A DNA stretch of 45,983 nt from Halobacteroidaceae bacterium (GTDB taxonomy: Bacteria > Bacillota > Halanaerobiia > B1SED10-174). Below, in pieces: positions 33,573-40,633 of this stretch (position 1 is the first letter of the stretch; every line of letters starts with the position of its first letter). The DNA lies in assembly GCA_003554585.1 (NCBI GenBank), contig PWGV01000181.1, forward strand, positions 1 to 45,983. Direction: 5' to 3'. The notes under the pieces are model-generated. The model was given only the letters and a program-made list of their open reading frames with translations. It did no database searches and had not been told where the DNA came from. The translations under genes and the position numbers were made by a program.

Positions 33573-34532
33573 TTAGATTTCAACTGCACAGTTGTTTTGC
33601 AGGGCCTTATTACAGGCCAGTCCAATTTTTAAAGATTTAATCGCTGCATCAATGGATAGATCCGGACAGGGATAATTTTGCTTGATTGCAGTGCAGACCC
33701 TCTCCAGTACCATTTTGTTCTCGTCATCCCTGGTAGGTGTTATTTCTTCAATGCTTCCATCCTGGTGGTAGATGGTTGTTTTTTCCTGGGGATGATCGCC
33801 AAACTCCCCGGCATAGTGAATTGTTCCCTTGGAACAGACAATATTGTAACCGATGCTAAAAGGGTACCCCTGGGGGACCATAGAGGAGCAATCGACACTG
33901 GCCAATTTGTCTAAATAATTTAGAGTTGCTACCACATGGGCGTTTTTATGGTTTCCGATTCCTCTTGCTGTGACGTGATCGGGAATACCCAGGAGTTCAA
34001 CCAGGAAATCAAAGTTATGCAGGGCAAAATTTAAAACAATATCCTCGATCCCAACATTCTCCCAAAAGGAAGGAGTCCGGTTATAGGTTGTAACCGAGCG
34101 CGGGGTTCCCAGTTTTCCGGACCGGATCAGGTCCAGGGCCATCTTGTGGGGAGGGGAATATTTAAAAAAGAGGTTAACAAATAATTTCCGCTTGAATTTC
34201 CGGGCAAAGTGCTGCATTTTTTGTGCTTCCTGCAGAGAATAGGCCAGGGGAGTTTCGCAGAAAACATTTTTCCCTTTTTCCAGGGAGGCAGTGACAAATT
34301 CCAGGTGAACCCTGGTTGGTAAACAGACATCAATTAAATCGATCTCCGGGTCTTCAATTAATTGATAGGGATCTGTGGTTACTTCTACTCCGAATTTTTC
34401 TTTTACTTTTTCCAATTTATTTTTTTTCCTGCCGAAGATACTTTTTACCTGGACTCCCTCGATTGTCTGGTAATGTTCTGCGTGGACCAGGCCGAACCCG
34501 GTACCCAAAATTCCCACTTTGATAGTCCCCAC
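33573..34532 (-). CDS. Gfo/Idh/MocA-family NAD(P)-dependent oxidoreductase
   Basis: This 319-residue dehydrogenase has an N-terminal Rossmann fold (KVGILGTGFGLVHAEHYQ). CETPLAYSLQEAQKM stands at the position of the family EKP motif, with Thr replacing Lys, and LHNFDFLVELLG follows in the substrate domain. Lys in EKP contacts the nicotinamide in many members, so its absence may mean a different substrate or chemistry. Substrate is unknown. The annotated GTG 34532 directly abuts GGAG; GTG 34517 with better spacing is a good alternative. Confidence 0.82.
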   Translation of the reverse strand: MGTIKVGILGTGFGLVHAEHYQTIEGVQVKSIFGRKKNKLEKVKEKFGVEVTTDPYQLIEDPEIDLIDVCLPTRVHLEFVTASLEKGKNVFCETPLAYSLQEAQKMQHFARKFKRKLFVNLFFKYSPPHKMALDLIRSGKLGTPRSVTTYNRTPSFWENVGIEDIVLNFALHNFDFLVELLGIPDHVTARGIGNHKNAHVVATLNYLDKLASVDCSSMVPQGYPFSIGYNIVCSKGTIHYAGEFGDHPQEKTTIYHQDGSIEEITPTRDDENKMVLERVCTAIKQNYPCPDLSIDAAIKSLKIGLACNKALQNNCAVEI

Positions 34533-34653
34533 CTCCAGGTTTTCTTATGAACTAATTAGGTTTTCGCCTCCGGTTATGAAATTCCTTCCCTGGAAAATCA
34601 CCTCTGGATGAGAACTTGGTATTATGTTATGATTGAAACGGAGTTGGTTTTTA

Positions 34654-34970
34654 ATGGAAATTTTAAATACCAAACATCTTTTTTTATTGCCCCTAAGGCC
34701 TTTAGAACTGCAGATGCGCCTGTCTTCTCCGGAACAGCTGGAAAGGCTTTTAAATCTTCGTTTTGCCCAGAAGGATATGCCCGGGAAGGGGTTGCATCCC
34801 TGGCCCGCTGGGCGTTGGGGCGCGGTGACATCAGGGCAATTCTTGCCACCACCGCAAAAGAAAACATTTCCTCGCAAAAAGTTCTAAAGGCCGGAGGCTG
34901 GGTTAAAACCGGGGAAAATGCAGAAAATATTTTCTGGCGCCTGGATAAAAAAACTCTGGAAAGAAAATAA
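34654..34970 (+). pseudogene. GNAT acetyltransferase relic with an internal deletion
   Basis: A typical GNAT N-terminus (MEILNTKHLFLLPLRPLELQ) begins at ATG 34654 in one frame. The C-terminal GNAT part, GYAREGVASLARWALGRG to ENISSQKVLKAGGWVKTG, lies in another frame and ends at 34970. The two meet around 34770, and the roughly 80 residues that should lie between them are missing. A continuous ORF from 34608 contains the C-terminal part, but its beginning is not protein-like. This is a gene broken by deletion. Confidence 0.6.
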
Positions 34971-34994
34971 TTATAGCGGAATAAGGAGAGGAAA

Positions 34995-35660
34995 ATGGAA
35001 CGGGAAACCTGGTTGAAAAAAAGGCGAAAAATTGCAGTCCAGAGGTCCAACGAATTATTTGCACCAAACCACGATGAGATGCGGAGAACAATCAGTTTGA
35101 CCCACAATGTAATGTTTAACCGGTTTTTAGAGGACCTGCCTGAAGGCCCTATCCTGAACGCAGCCTGTGGAAGCGGAAAGCACTGGCCTTTATTGCTCCA
35201 GGAAGGAAGGGAAATAATCGGAGTTGATCGTTCGGCCGCCATGCTGGAAAACGCTCGCCGAAAGTTCCCCGAAGTTAAAACTCGCCTTCTGGATTTGGAA
35301 GGAATAGATTTCCAGGAAGAATTCGCGGGAGCTGTTTGTATTGATGCCCTGGAAAATATGCCTCCCGAGTTATGGTCCCAGGTTTTTTCCCGTTTTTTTA
35401 GGTCCTTAATTCCGGGGGGAACATTATATTTTACCGTTGAACTTTTGGACCGGAGTGAACTGGAAAAAGCATACAAAGAAGGAAAAGAACAGGGTTTTCC
35501 CCTGGTCCCCGGCGAAGTCATTTCCGATGGGGGTTATCATTTTTACCCCCAATCTGAACAGCTGGTCCGCTGGCTGGAAAATGAAAAATGGGCTGAGGAA
35601 ATCCAAGAAGAAGGCGATGGCTACATGCATATAATGGTCCGCAGGAGAGAGGAGGAATGA
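34995..35660 (+). CDS. Class I SAM-dependent methyltransferase
   Basis: This 221-residue methyltransferase has motif I ILNAACGSGKHWPLLLQEG, the post-strand-2 Asp in IIGVDRSAAMLENARRKFPE, a motif IV region AVCIDALENMPPELW and SLIPGGTLYFTVEL for strand 5. The acceptor is unknown. ATG 34995 follows AAGGAGAGG. It follows a GNAT relic much as the methyltransferase at 32925 follows a GNAT gene. Its stop overlaps the next start as ATGA. Confidence 0.82.
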   Translation: MERETWLKKRRKIAVQRSNELFAPNHDEMRRTISLTHNVMFNRFLEDLPEGPILNAACGSGKHWPLLLQEGREIIGVDRSAAMLENARRKFPEVKTRLLDLEGIDFQEEFAGAVCIDALENMPPELWSQVFSRFFRSLIPGGTLYFTVELLDRSELEKAYKEGKEQGFPLVPGEVISDGGYHFYPQSEQLVRWLENEKWAEEIQEEGDGYMHIMVRRREEE

Positions 35661-35944
35661 AAATGTCAGCAGGGGGAGGAACTGCTGCGTATTTATTGAT
35701 AATGGAAGCGCAAAAGGCCATGGGGTCCATTATACATATTGAGAACAAGGACTTCCTGGACCTGGTTAACAAAGAGGAAACCCCCCTCGTAGTTTTCCAC
35801 CACGGAGGGATTTTAAGAAAGGTTTATTCCTATCTTTTTTCCTGGAAGGGCTATATCTTCGTAACCAAAAGCCAGAAGAAACTGTCTCTTCCGGGCAAAG
35901 CCCAGGTAATTAAAGCCAAAAAATTAGAACTACCCAATTTTTAA
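35657..35944 (+). CDS. Conserved-looking small protein of unknown function
   Basis: This is a 95-residue protein starting at ATG 35657, overlapping the methyltransferase stop (ATGA) behind GAGAGGAGG. After a glycine-rich start it reads ENKDFLDLVNKEETPLVVFH, then GYIFVTKSQKKLSLPGKAQV. The order of strands recalls a thioredoxin-like fold without cysteines, but I cannot name a family. Coupled expression with the methyltransferase is likely. Confidence 0.6.
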   Translation: MKMSAGGGTAAYLLIMEAQKAMGSIIHIENKDFLDLVNKEETPLVVFHHGGILRKVYSYLFSWKGYIFVTKSQKKLSLPGKAQVIKAKKLELPNF

Positions 35945-37626
35945 GGCCGGGGATTTTTCCCGGCTTTTATTTTATTTCTGGCCTGGACTAACTTTTTAAA
36001 TTCCTGGTCAAGGTCATGGTATTCATAAGAATGGGGACCGGTCTGGCCCAATTCCCCGAGAATCTGGCTGATCCTGGTTTCGATTAACATCAGGTTTTCT
36101 TCCCCGGGGGTAGAAACCTGTTCTTTTTTAAGCGGTTTTTTAGTGATTTTTTGTTTCTCAATAAGTAGTTGCGTGGGACAGAGAGAATCAACCAGGTAGC
36201 GGTCGTGGCAAACCATAACCAGGGTTCCCCGGTAGGCTTTTAGGGCTCTTTCCAATCCTTCCCTTAAATTCAGGTCCAGGTGAGTTGTGGGTTCATCGAG
36301 GAGGAGAAGGTCTGGTTCTTTTAAAAGAAGGTGGCAAAGCTGGAAACGTCTCCTTTCCCCATAACTCAAATTACAGAGGGATTTATCCAACAGTTCCGCT
36401 GCGAACCCCATACGGGATAGGAGGGTTAGAACCCATTCTTTTTTCTCCCTGGAGAAATTGGAAAGAATTTCTGTCCCGGTTTCCCGGGGCAGGGGAAGTT
36501 TTTCCTCCTGGGGCAAAAAGCCAAAATTGGCGGAAGGGCTTAACCAGAATTGGCCCCGGTCCAAAAAGTCTTCCCCGGTAATTATACGAAGGAGAGAAGA
36601 TTTCCCGCAGCCGTTGGGGCCCCGCAGAGCTATTTTTTCCCCTCGCAGCAGGTAAAAAGAACTGGAACGAAATAAAGCCCTTTTTCCGTAGCCTTTTTTA
36701 CCTTCCTGCAATACCAATATTCGGCGGCCCCTTTTCATGGGGGCGGCCAGGTCAATATTCAATTCGAGTTCTTTTTCCGGCCTGGGAGTTGCGCTCTGGG
36801 ATAGTTTTTCCAGTCTTTTTATTTTGGACTGGGCCTGGCGTTCTTTTTTGGCCGCCCTGGCCCGAAAGAACTCTTTGCCTCCTTTTTTGTTTTCCCGGGC
36901 CTTTTCCCTGGATTTTTCGTGGCCGTTTTTAGCCCAGTTTTTGGTCTGTGTTATTTCACTGCGGAGCTTTTTATGTTCCCGTTTTTCCTTTTCAAAAGCC
37001 CTTCTTTGGGTTTTTTCCCGGTGGGCTTTTTCTTCCTGGTAAAAGCTGTGATTACCCGGGAAAATGGTAACTTTTCCGACCTTTAATTCCAGGGTTTTTT
37101 CGGTGACCTGGTCCAGGAAAAACCGGTCGTGGGAAATGGTCAGGAGGGCGCCCTGGAAGTTATTGAGCTGCTCAATAAGCCAGGTTATTCCCTGTTCATC
37201 CAGGTGATTGGTCGGTTCATCCAGAACCAGCAAATCGGGGTTCTGATTCCAGATGCGAGCCAGGGCCAGCTTGGTCCGCTCCCCGCCGCTGGCGTGCTCC
37301 CAGCGTTCTTCTTCCCAGCGATAAACTTTTTCCAGCCCCAGCTTCTTACTGGTAGCGAGAAAACCCCGTGGCAAATCTCTGCCGGGGATATTTTCTTCCC
37401 GGCCCTGGGGTAAATATCCAATTTTGAGATTTTTGGAGTGAAAAACAACCCGACCCTGGTCGGGGGTTTGCTCCCCAACGATAACTTCCGCCAGAGTTGT
37501 TTTCCCCGAGCCATTGTCCCCAATTAAACCAACCCGGTCTGTAGGACCGAGATCAAAACTGGTTCCCTTTAATACCGGCTTATGGTTGAAAGACTTTTTA
37601 ATCTGTCGACAGCTAAGCAGCAGCAT
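35941..37626 (-). CDS. ABC-F family ribosome-associated ATPase (resistance-type)
   Basis: This 561-residue protein has two ATP-binding cassettes and no membrane domain. Cassette 1 has GDNGSGKTT, SGGERTKLALAR and LVLDEPTNHLD. A long basic linker (KEKREHKKLRSEITQTKNWA and on) follows. Cassette 2 has GPNGCGKSS, LSYGERRRFQLCHLLL and LLLLDEPTTHLDL. ABC-F proteins bind the ribosomal E site and eject antibiotics or rescue stalled ribosomes. The signature in cassette 2 is LSYGE rather than LSGGE. ATG 37626 follows GGAGG. A strong terminator directly precedes the start codon, as in inducible antibiotic-resistance ABC-F genes. Confidence 0.9.
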   Translation of the reverse strand: MLLLSCRQIKKSFNHKPVLKGTSFDLGPTDRVGLIGDNGSGKTTLAEVIVGEQTPDQGRVVFHSKNLKIGYLPQGREENIPGRDLPRGFLATSKKLGLEKVYRWEEERWEHASGGERTKLALARIWNQNPDLLVLDEPTNHLDEQGITWLIEQLNNFQGALLTISHDRFFLDQVTEKTLELKVGKVTIFPGNHSFYQEEKAHREKTQRRAFEKEKREHKKLRSEITQTKNWAKNGHEKSREKARENKKGGKEFFRARAAKKERQAQSKIKRLEKLSQSATPRPEKELELNIDLAAPMKRGRRILVLQEGKKGYGKRALFRSSSFYLLRGEKIALRGPNGCGKSSLLRIITGEDFLDRGQFWLSPSANFGFLPQEEKLPLPRETGTEILSNFSREKKEWVLTLLSRMGFAAELLDKSLCNLSYGERRRFQLCHLLLKEPDLLLLDEPTTHLDLNLREGLERALKAYRGTLVMVCHDRYLVDSLCPTQLLIEKQKITKKPLKKEQVSTPGEENLMLIETRISQILGELGQTGPHSYEYHDLDQEFKKLVQARNKIKAGKNPRP

Positions 37627-37639
37627 AAAACCACCTCCG

Positions 37640-37678
37640 AAAATAAAAACTGCAGGGGAACAAAAGGTTCCCCTGCAG
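37640..37678 (-). terminator. Leader terminator (attenuator) of the ABC-F gene
   Basis: A perfect 12-bp stem, CTGCAGGGGAAC with GTTCCCCTGCAG (37650-37661, 37667-37678), with a 5-base loop. On the minus strand it is followed by TTTTTATTTT (37640-37649), just before the ribosome site. A competing hairpin is possible: TGCAGGA (plus strand 37693-37699) would pair with the 5' arm of the terminator. Confidence 0.85.
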
Positions 37679-37776
37679 AAGAAAGCAAATTATGCAGGAC
37701 AAAAAACTATTGTGTTCCCGACCCGAAAAAGTACACACCCAGAAAAAAAGCTGAGGCGTGTCCTATTTAATTGCTT

Positions 37777-37800
37777 CTAGTGGGCCAGGGTTCTGAACAT
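37777..37800 (-). CDS. Possible 7-residue leader peptide
   Basis: ATG 37800 to TAG 37777 encodes MFRTLAH in the leader of the ABC-F gene, about 33 bases after the predicted transcript start. GGAGG is present upstream but 15 bases away, longer than usual. Such short ORFs sense antibiotic-stalled ribosomes in other ABC-F leaders; here that is inference. Confidence 0.3.
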   Translation of the reverse strand: MFRTLAH

Positions 37801-37839
37801 TTTTCTATTTTTAAACCTCCGGGAGTTTATTCTGAAGTC

Positions 37840-37868
37840 ATAATACCACAGGTTCATGGGGGTGTCAA
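37840..37868 (-). promoter_or_regulatory. Promoter of the ABC-F leader
   Basis: On the minus strand TTGACA (37863-37868) and TATTAT (37840-37845) are 17 bases apart, giving a leader of about 205 bases before the ABC-F start. Confidence 0.75.
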
Positions 37869-38011
37869 AAAAAGAAGGAAATGCATGCTTTCCTTTTTCC
37901 CTGAGGTGAGAAAAAGGCATATCTGGGAAGGTTAAAAGCCCTAAAAGGCGAAATATTTAAGTTATTATAGTAATTCTTTAAGGGCAGGGGAGTAAACCGA
38001 GGGGAGATAAA

Positions 38012-38121
38012 ATGAAAATAGACTACACCGGATTGCTGATTGTGAACAAGAAAAAGGACTGGAAGAATTAAGGCGGGATATGGAAACATCGGTTGATAGC
38101 CTGGTCTTGCTGCAGAAATAA
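38012..38121 (+). pseudogene. Possible Spo0E-like small protein gene with a frameshift
   Basis: ATG 38012 has a GGGGAG ribosome site but its frame stops after 19 residues. One base must be added to the A-run at 38015-38018 to join it to the frame reading EQEKGLEELRRDMETSVDSL and ending at TAA 38121. The joined protein would have 36 residues. ELRRDM with its helical surroundings recalls Spo0E-like phosphatase peptides, which control Spo0A phosphorylation. The diagnostic SQxLD motif is absent, so this is tentative. Confidence 0.25.
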
Positions 38122-38133
38122 GGGGGGTTGGGC

Positions 38134-38679
38134 ATGAGCCGCCGCAGGCTGTTTTTATATTTGGTTTTTTTCTCCCTTGCAGTTTTGGTTACGATGTTAA
38201 TGCATGAAGGGGGTCACTTTTTAGCAGGGACAATCCTGGGAAACCCCATGGAAATGAATCTGAACAATACCCGCCCGGTGCACGGTTATTACCTTGAAAC
38301 CTGGCATTCTCCCCTTGTCGCAGCCGCGGGGTCTCTTTTTTCCATTGCTCAGGCCTTTGTTTTTTGGTTTTTACTGCGGAGAAAAAAGACAGTTTTCCTT
38401 TATCCTTTTTTATTTTATCCGGCTTTTTACAGGGTGTTACCGTATTTAATTACCCTGGGTCATCAGGAACAGATGTACCTGCAGGATAAGGGACAGGTAG
38501 GAGCATACCTGGGGATTTCCCCCTGGTTTTTAATTGGACCTTATTTATTGTTGATTTGTTCCCTTGTTTTTGCGGGGAGCCGCAGGTTAAAAGTAAAATG
38601 GCAGCTCAACCTGTTGAGTTTAATTTTCTCATTTTTACTGACCCTTTTTTGGCTGCAGGTTAACCATGTATTCTTATAA
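38134..38679 (+). CDS. Small integral membrane protein with an HExxH motif (M50-like)
   Basis: This 181-residue protein has about five transmembrane segments. The first contains VTMLMHEGGHFLAGTILGNP, an HExxH zinc-protease motif inside or next to the membrane as in M50 site-2 proteases. Other parts show no clear NPDG-type second motif. It could be an intramembrane protease or a degenerate relative. ATG 38134 with AAGGGGGG 6 bases upstream is chosen over TTG 38128. Confidence 0.6.
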   Translation: MSRRRLFLYLVFFSLAVLVTMLMHEGGHFLAGTILGNPMEMNLNNTRPVHGYYLETWHSPLVAAAGSLFSIAQAFVFWFLLRRKKTVFLYPFLFYPAFYRVLPYLITLGHQEQMYLQDKGQVGAYLGISPWFLIGPYLLLICSLVFAGSRRLKVKWQLNLLSLIFSFLLTLFWLQVNHVFL

Positions 38680-38750
38680 TTAGCAAAAATATTATCTGGT
38701 TTTCAGCCAGGAAGAAAGCGGGTGGAAAGAAAATTTTAAAAATTTTTGTT

Positions 38751-40037
38751 TTGCTGCTCTGTTTATTTTTGGGAAGTAGTTTGGCTTCAGGAGACCCGGT
38801 TCTTGAAGGCAATTTTTTTCCGCATGCAGTTGACCAACACCTCCGGTTCCGGCTGACTGACGTGCGGGGAGGGGGAGAAGTCACCCTGAGGTTGACCATG
38901 GAAAATGGCGGTGAAAAATGGGAATCCTGGGCTACCTTTGCTGCTGATAGGAGTGGTTTTGTCAATCCCGATCTCTATTCTCCCCTGGAGGGTACCTATG
39001 AAGAAGCTGATCAGATGGGGCTGTTCTGGTCGATGCTCCCTGTTAACGAAGGGGGAATGTTTATCCCCGGGGATATAGAGCCCTTGAGATATGAGATAAG
39101 TATAGAAGTTGGGGGATCAATTGGGCAAACAATAAGCTTTCAGCGTTTTTTCCAGGCGCCAGGGGTAGAAAGAAGAGAAATCAGAGAAGAGGGACTTATT
39201 GGAACTTATTTCACTCCTCCAGGAGAGGAGCCAGTACCTGCAGTTTTAATCCTTGGTGGTTCGGAGGGAGGGCTGGAGGAATATAAGGCTGCGCTCCTGG
39301 CCAACCGGGGTTATGCCACTTTGGCCCTGGCCTATTTTGCTAAAGAGGGTTTACCCGAGCAACTTGTGGATATTCCCCTGGAATATTTCCAGGCAGCTCT
39401 TTCCTGGCTGACAGAACAGGAAAAGGTCAGGGATGATTCAATAATTGTCCTGGGGAACTCTAAAGGGGGAGAGGCGGCACTTTTACTGGGAACCCTTGAT
39501 AAAAGAGTTGCGGGAGTAATTGGGGTTGTCCCCAGCAGTGTGGTCTGGCAGGGGTTGGACCAAAAAAGAACTTCTTCTTCCTGGACTATAGAAGGGGAAC
39601 CCCTTTCCTACGTGTCTTTGTCCATGTCCTTAATGGATCTTTTAAGAAATTTCTGGAGTAATTTAACAGGCAGGCCCCGGGAATTTGTGGAAATGTATGA
39701 AAAGAGCCTGCAGGATGAAAAGCTGGTAAGAGAAGCCGCTATCCCGGTGGAAGAAATCGGGGGACCGATCCTTTTGATATCAGGGGGAGATGACCTGGTC
39801 TGGCCTTCGTCGGAAATGTCTGCTGCTATTGTCCGGAGGTTGAGAGAAAATGATTTTCCCCACGAGGTAAAACACCTTGATTTTCCTGAAGCGGGGCATA
39901 TTTTCCGGGCACCATACCTCCCCGCTTTTGGAACCAGGGAGAGCGATGGGATTTTATTTGGTGGCAATCCCGGTTCGAATTCCCGCGCCGAAGCAGAATC
40001 CTGGCAGGAAATCCTGACCTTTCTGGCGAATTTTTAG
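38751..40037 (+). CDS. Exported alpha/beta hydrolase of the acyl-CoA thioesterase/BAAT family
   Basis: This protein of about 428 residues or slightly more has an N-terminal beta domain (about 25-130) like the thioesterase/bile-acid-transferase N-domain. An alpha/beta-hydrolase follows, with nucleophile motif GNSKGGEAALLLG, an acidic residue in ISGGDDLVWPS and the His in EAGHIFRAP. Relatives have GxSKGxE with a similar layout. A hydrophobic signal segment (KIFVLLLCLFLGSSLASG) lies at the start, but TTG 38751 cuts it short. The frame is open upstream without a standard start; ATT 38733, 7 bases after GGTGG, or a lost A in the AAAA run at 38730-38733 downstream of GTG 38722 would give a full signal peptide. 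Confidence 0.75.
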   Translation: MLLCLFLGSSLASGDPVLEGNFFPHAVDQHLRFRLTDVRGGGEVTLRLTMENGGEKWESWATFAADRSGFVNPDLYSPLEGTYEEADQMGLFWSMLPVNEGGMFIPGDIEPLRYEISIEVGGSIGQTISFQRFFQAPGVERREIREEGLIGTYFTPPGEEPVPAVLILGGSEGGLEEYKAALLANRGYATLALAYFAKEGLPEQLVDIPLEYFQAALSWLTEQEKVRDDSIIVLGNSKGGEAALLLGTLDKRVAGVIGVVPSSVVWQGLDQKRTSSSWTIEGEPLSYVSLSMSLMDLLRNFWSNLTGRPREFVEMYEKSLQDEKLVREAAIPVEEIGGPILLISGGDDLVWPSSEMSAAIVRRLRENDFPHEVKHLDFPEAGHIFRAPYLPAFGTRESDGILFGGNPGSNSRAEAESWQEILTFLANF

Positions 40038-40044
40038 TAAAGGG

Positions 40045-40621
40045 GTGGAATTTTTGTCCATTATCTATACCCTTGGTCATTCCAATCATTCTTTTTCTTT
40101 TTTTAAAGAACTTTTGCAAAAACACGGGAGTAACCTGGTGGTGGATGTCCGCAGTATTCCCTATAGCCGGCCGCATCCTCAGTTCCGCAAGGATAACCTG
40201 GAAAAATATTTGTTGAGCGAGGGTTTTGCCTATTGCTTTTTGGGCGGGGAACTCGGGGGTAAGAGAGACGAAAAGAAGGTAAAAACTCCTCAAGCCAGAA
40301 TAGACTATGAACTGGTGCGGGGCATTATCCACTTTCCAAAAAGGGATTGAATACCTTGAAGATCAAATTTCCGAGGGGAAACTTCCTGCCCTGGTTTGTG
40401 CCGAAAAAGATCCACTGCGCTGTCACCGCTTTTTCCTGATAACCCCGGCCCTATTAAAAAAGGGCTGGCAGGTAAAACATATTCTTGCTAACGGGAAAAC
40501 TATTTTCCACGAGGAAGGCGAAAAAATTTTTTTAAAACAAAAAGCAAAACCTTCGCTATTCACTCCGGCCAGTGAAATATTAAAAAATTCCTACCGCTGG
40601 GGTGGAATGGGCAGGATTTAA
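40045..40621 (+). pseudogene. DUF488 family gene with a +1 frameshift
   Basis: The first frame (GTG 40045 or better TTG 40054, behind AAGGGG) carries IYTLGHSNHSFSFFKELL, VVDVRSIPYSRPHPQF and FLGGELGGKRD, and stops at 40350. The second frame continues with KGIEYLEDQISEGKLPALVC, followed by AEKDPLRCHRFFLI, and ends at 40621. Together they form a complete DUF488 protein of about 190 residues. Dropping one A of the AAAAA run at about 40339 restores the frame. The catalytic-looking Cys residues and the RSxP motif are kept, so the break is recent or artificial. Confidence 0.8.
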
Positions 40622-40633
40622 GGAGGCTCTATC

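Noticed and set aside
34622-35521. 299-codon minus-strand ORF opposite the second methyltransferase
   Set aside because: Antisense to clear methyltransferase motifs and to the GNAT relic; its composition is that of a shadow frame.
37875-37895. Hairpin AAGGAAA/TTTCCTT upstream of the ABC-F promoter as a terminator
   Set aside because: There is no gene directly upstream on the plus strand that would need it, and the stem is AT-rich and weak.
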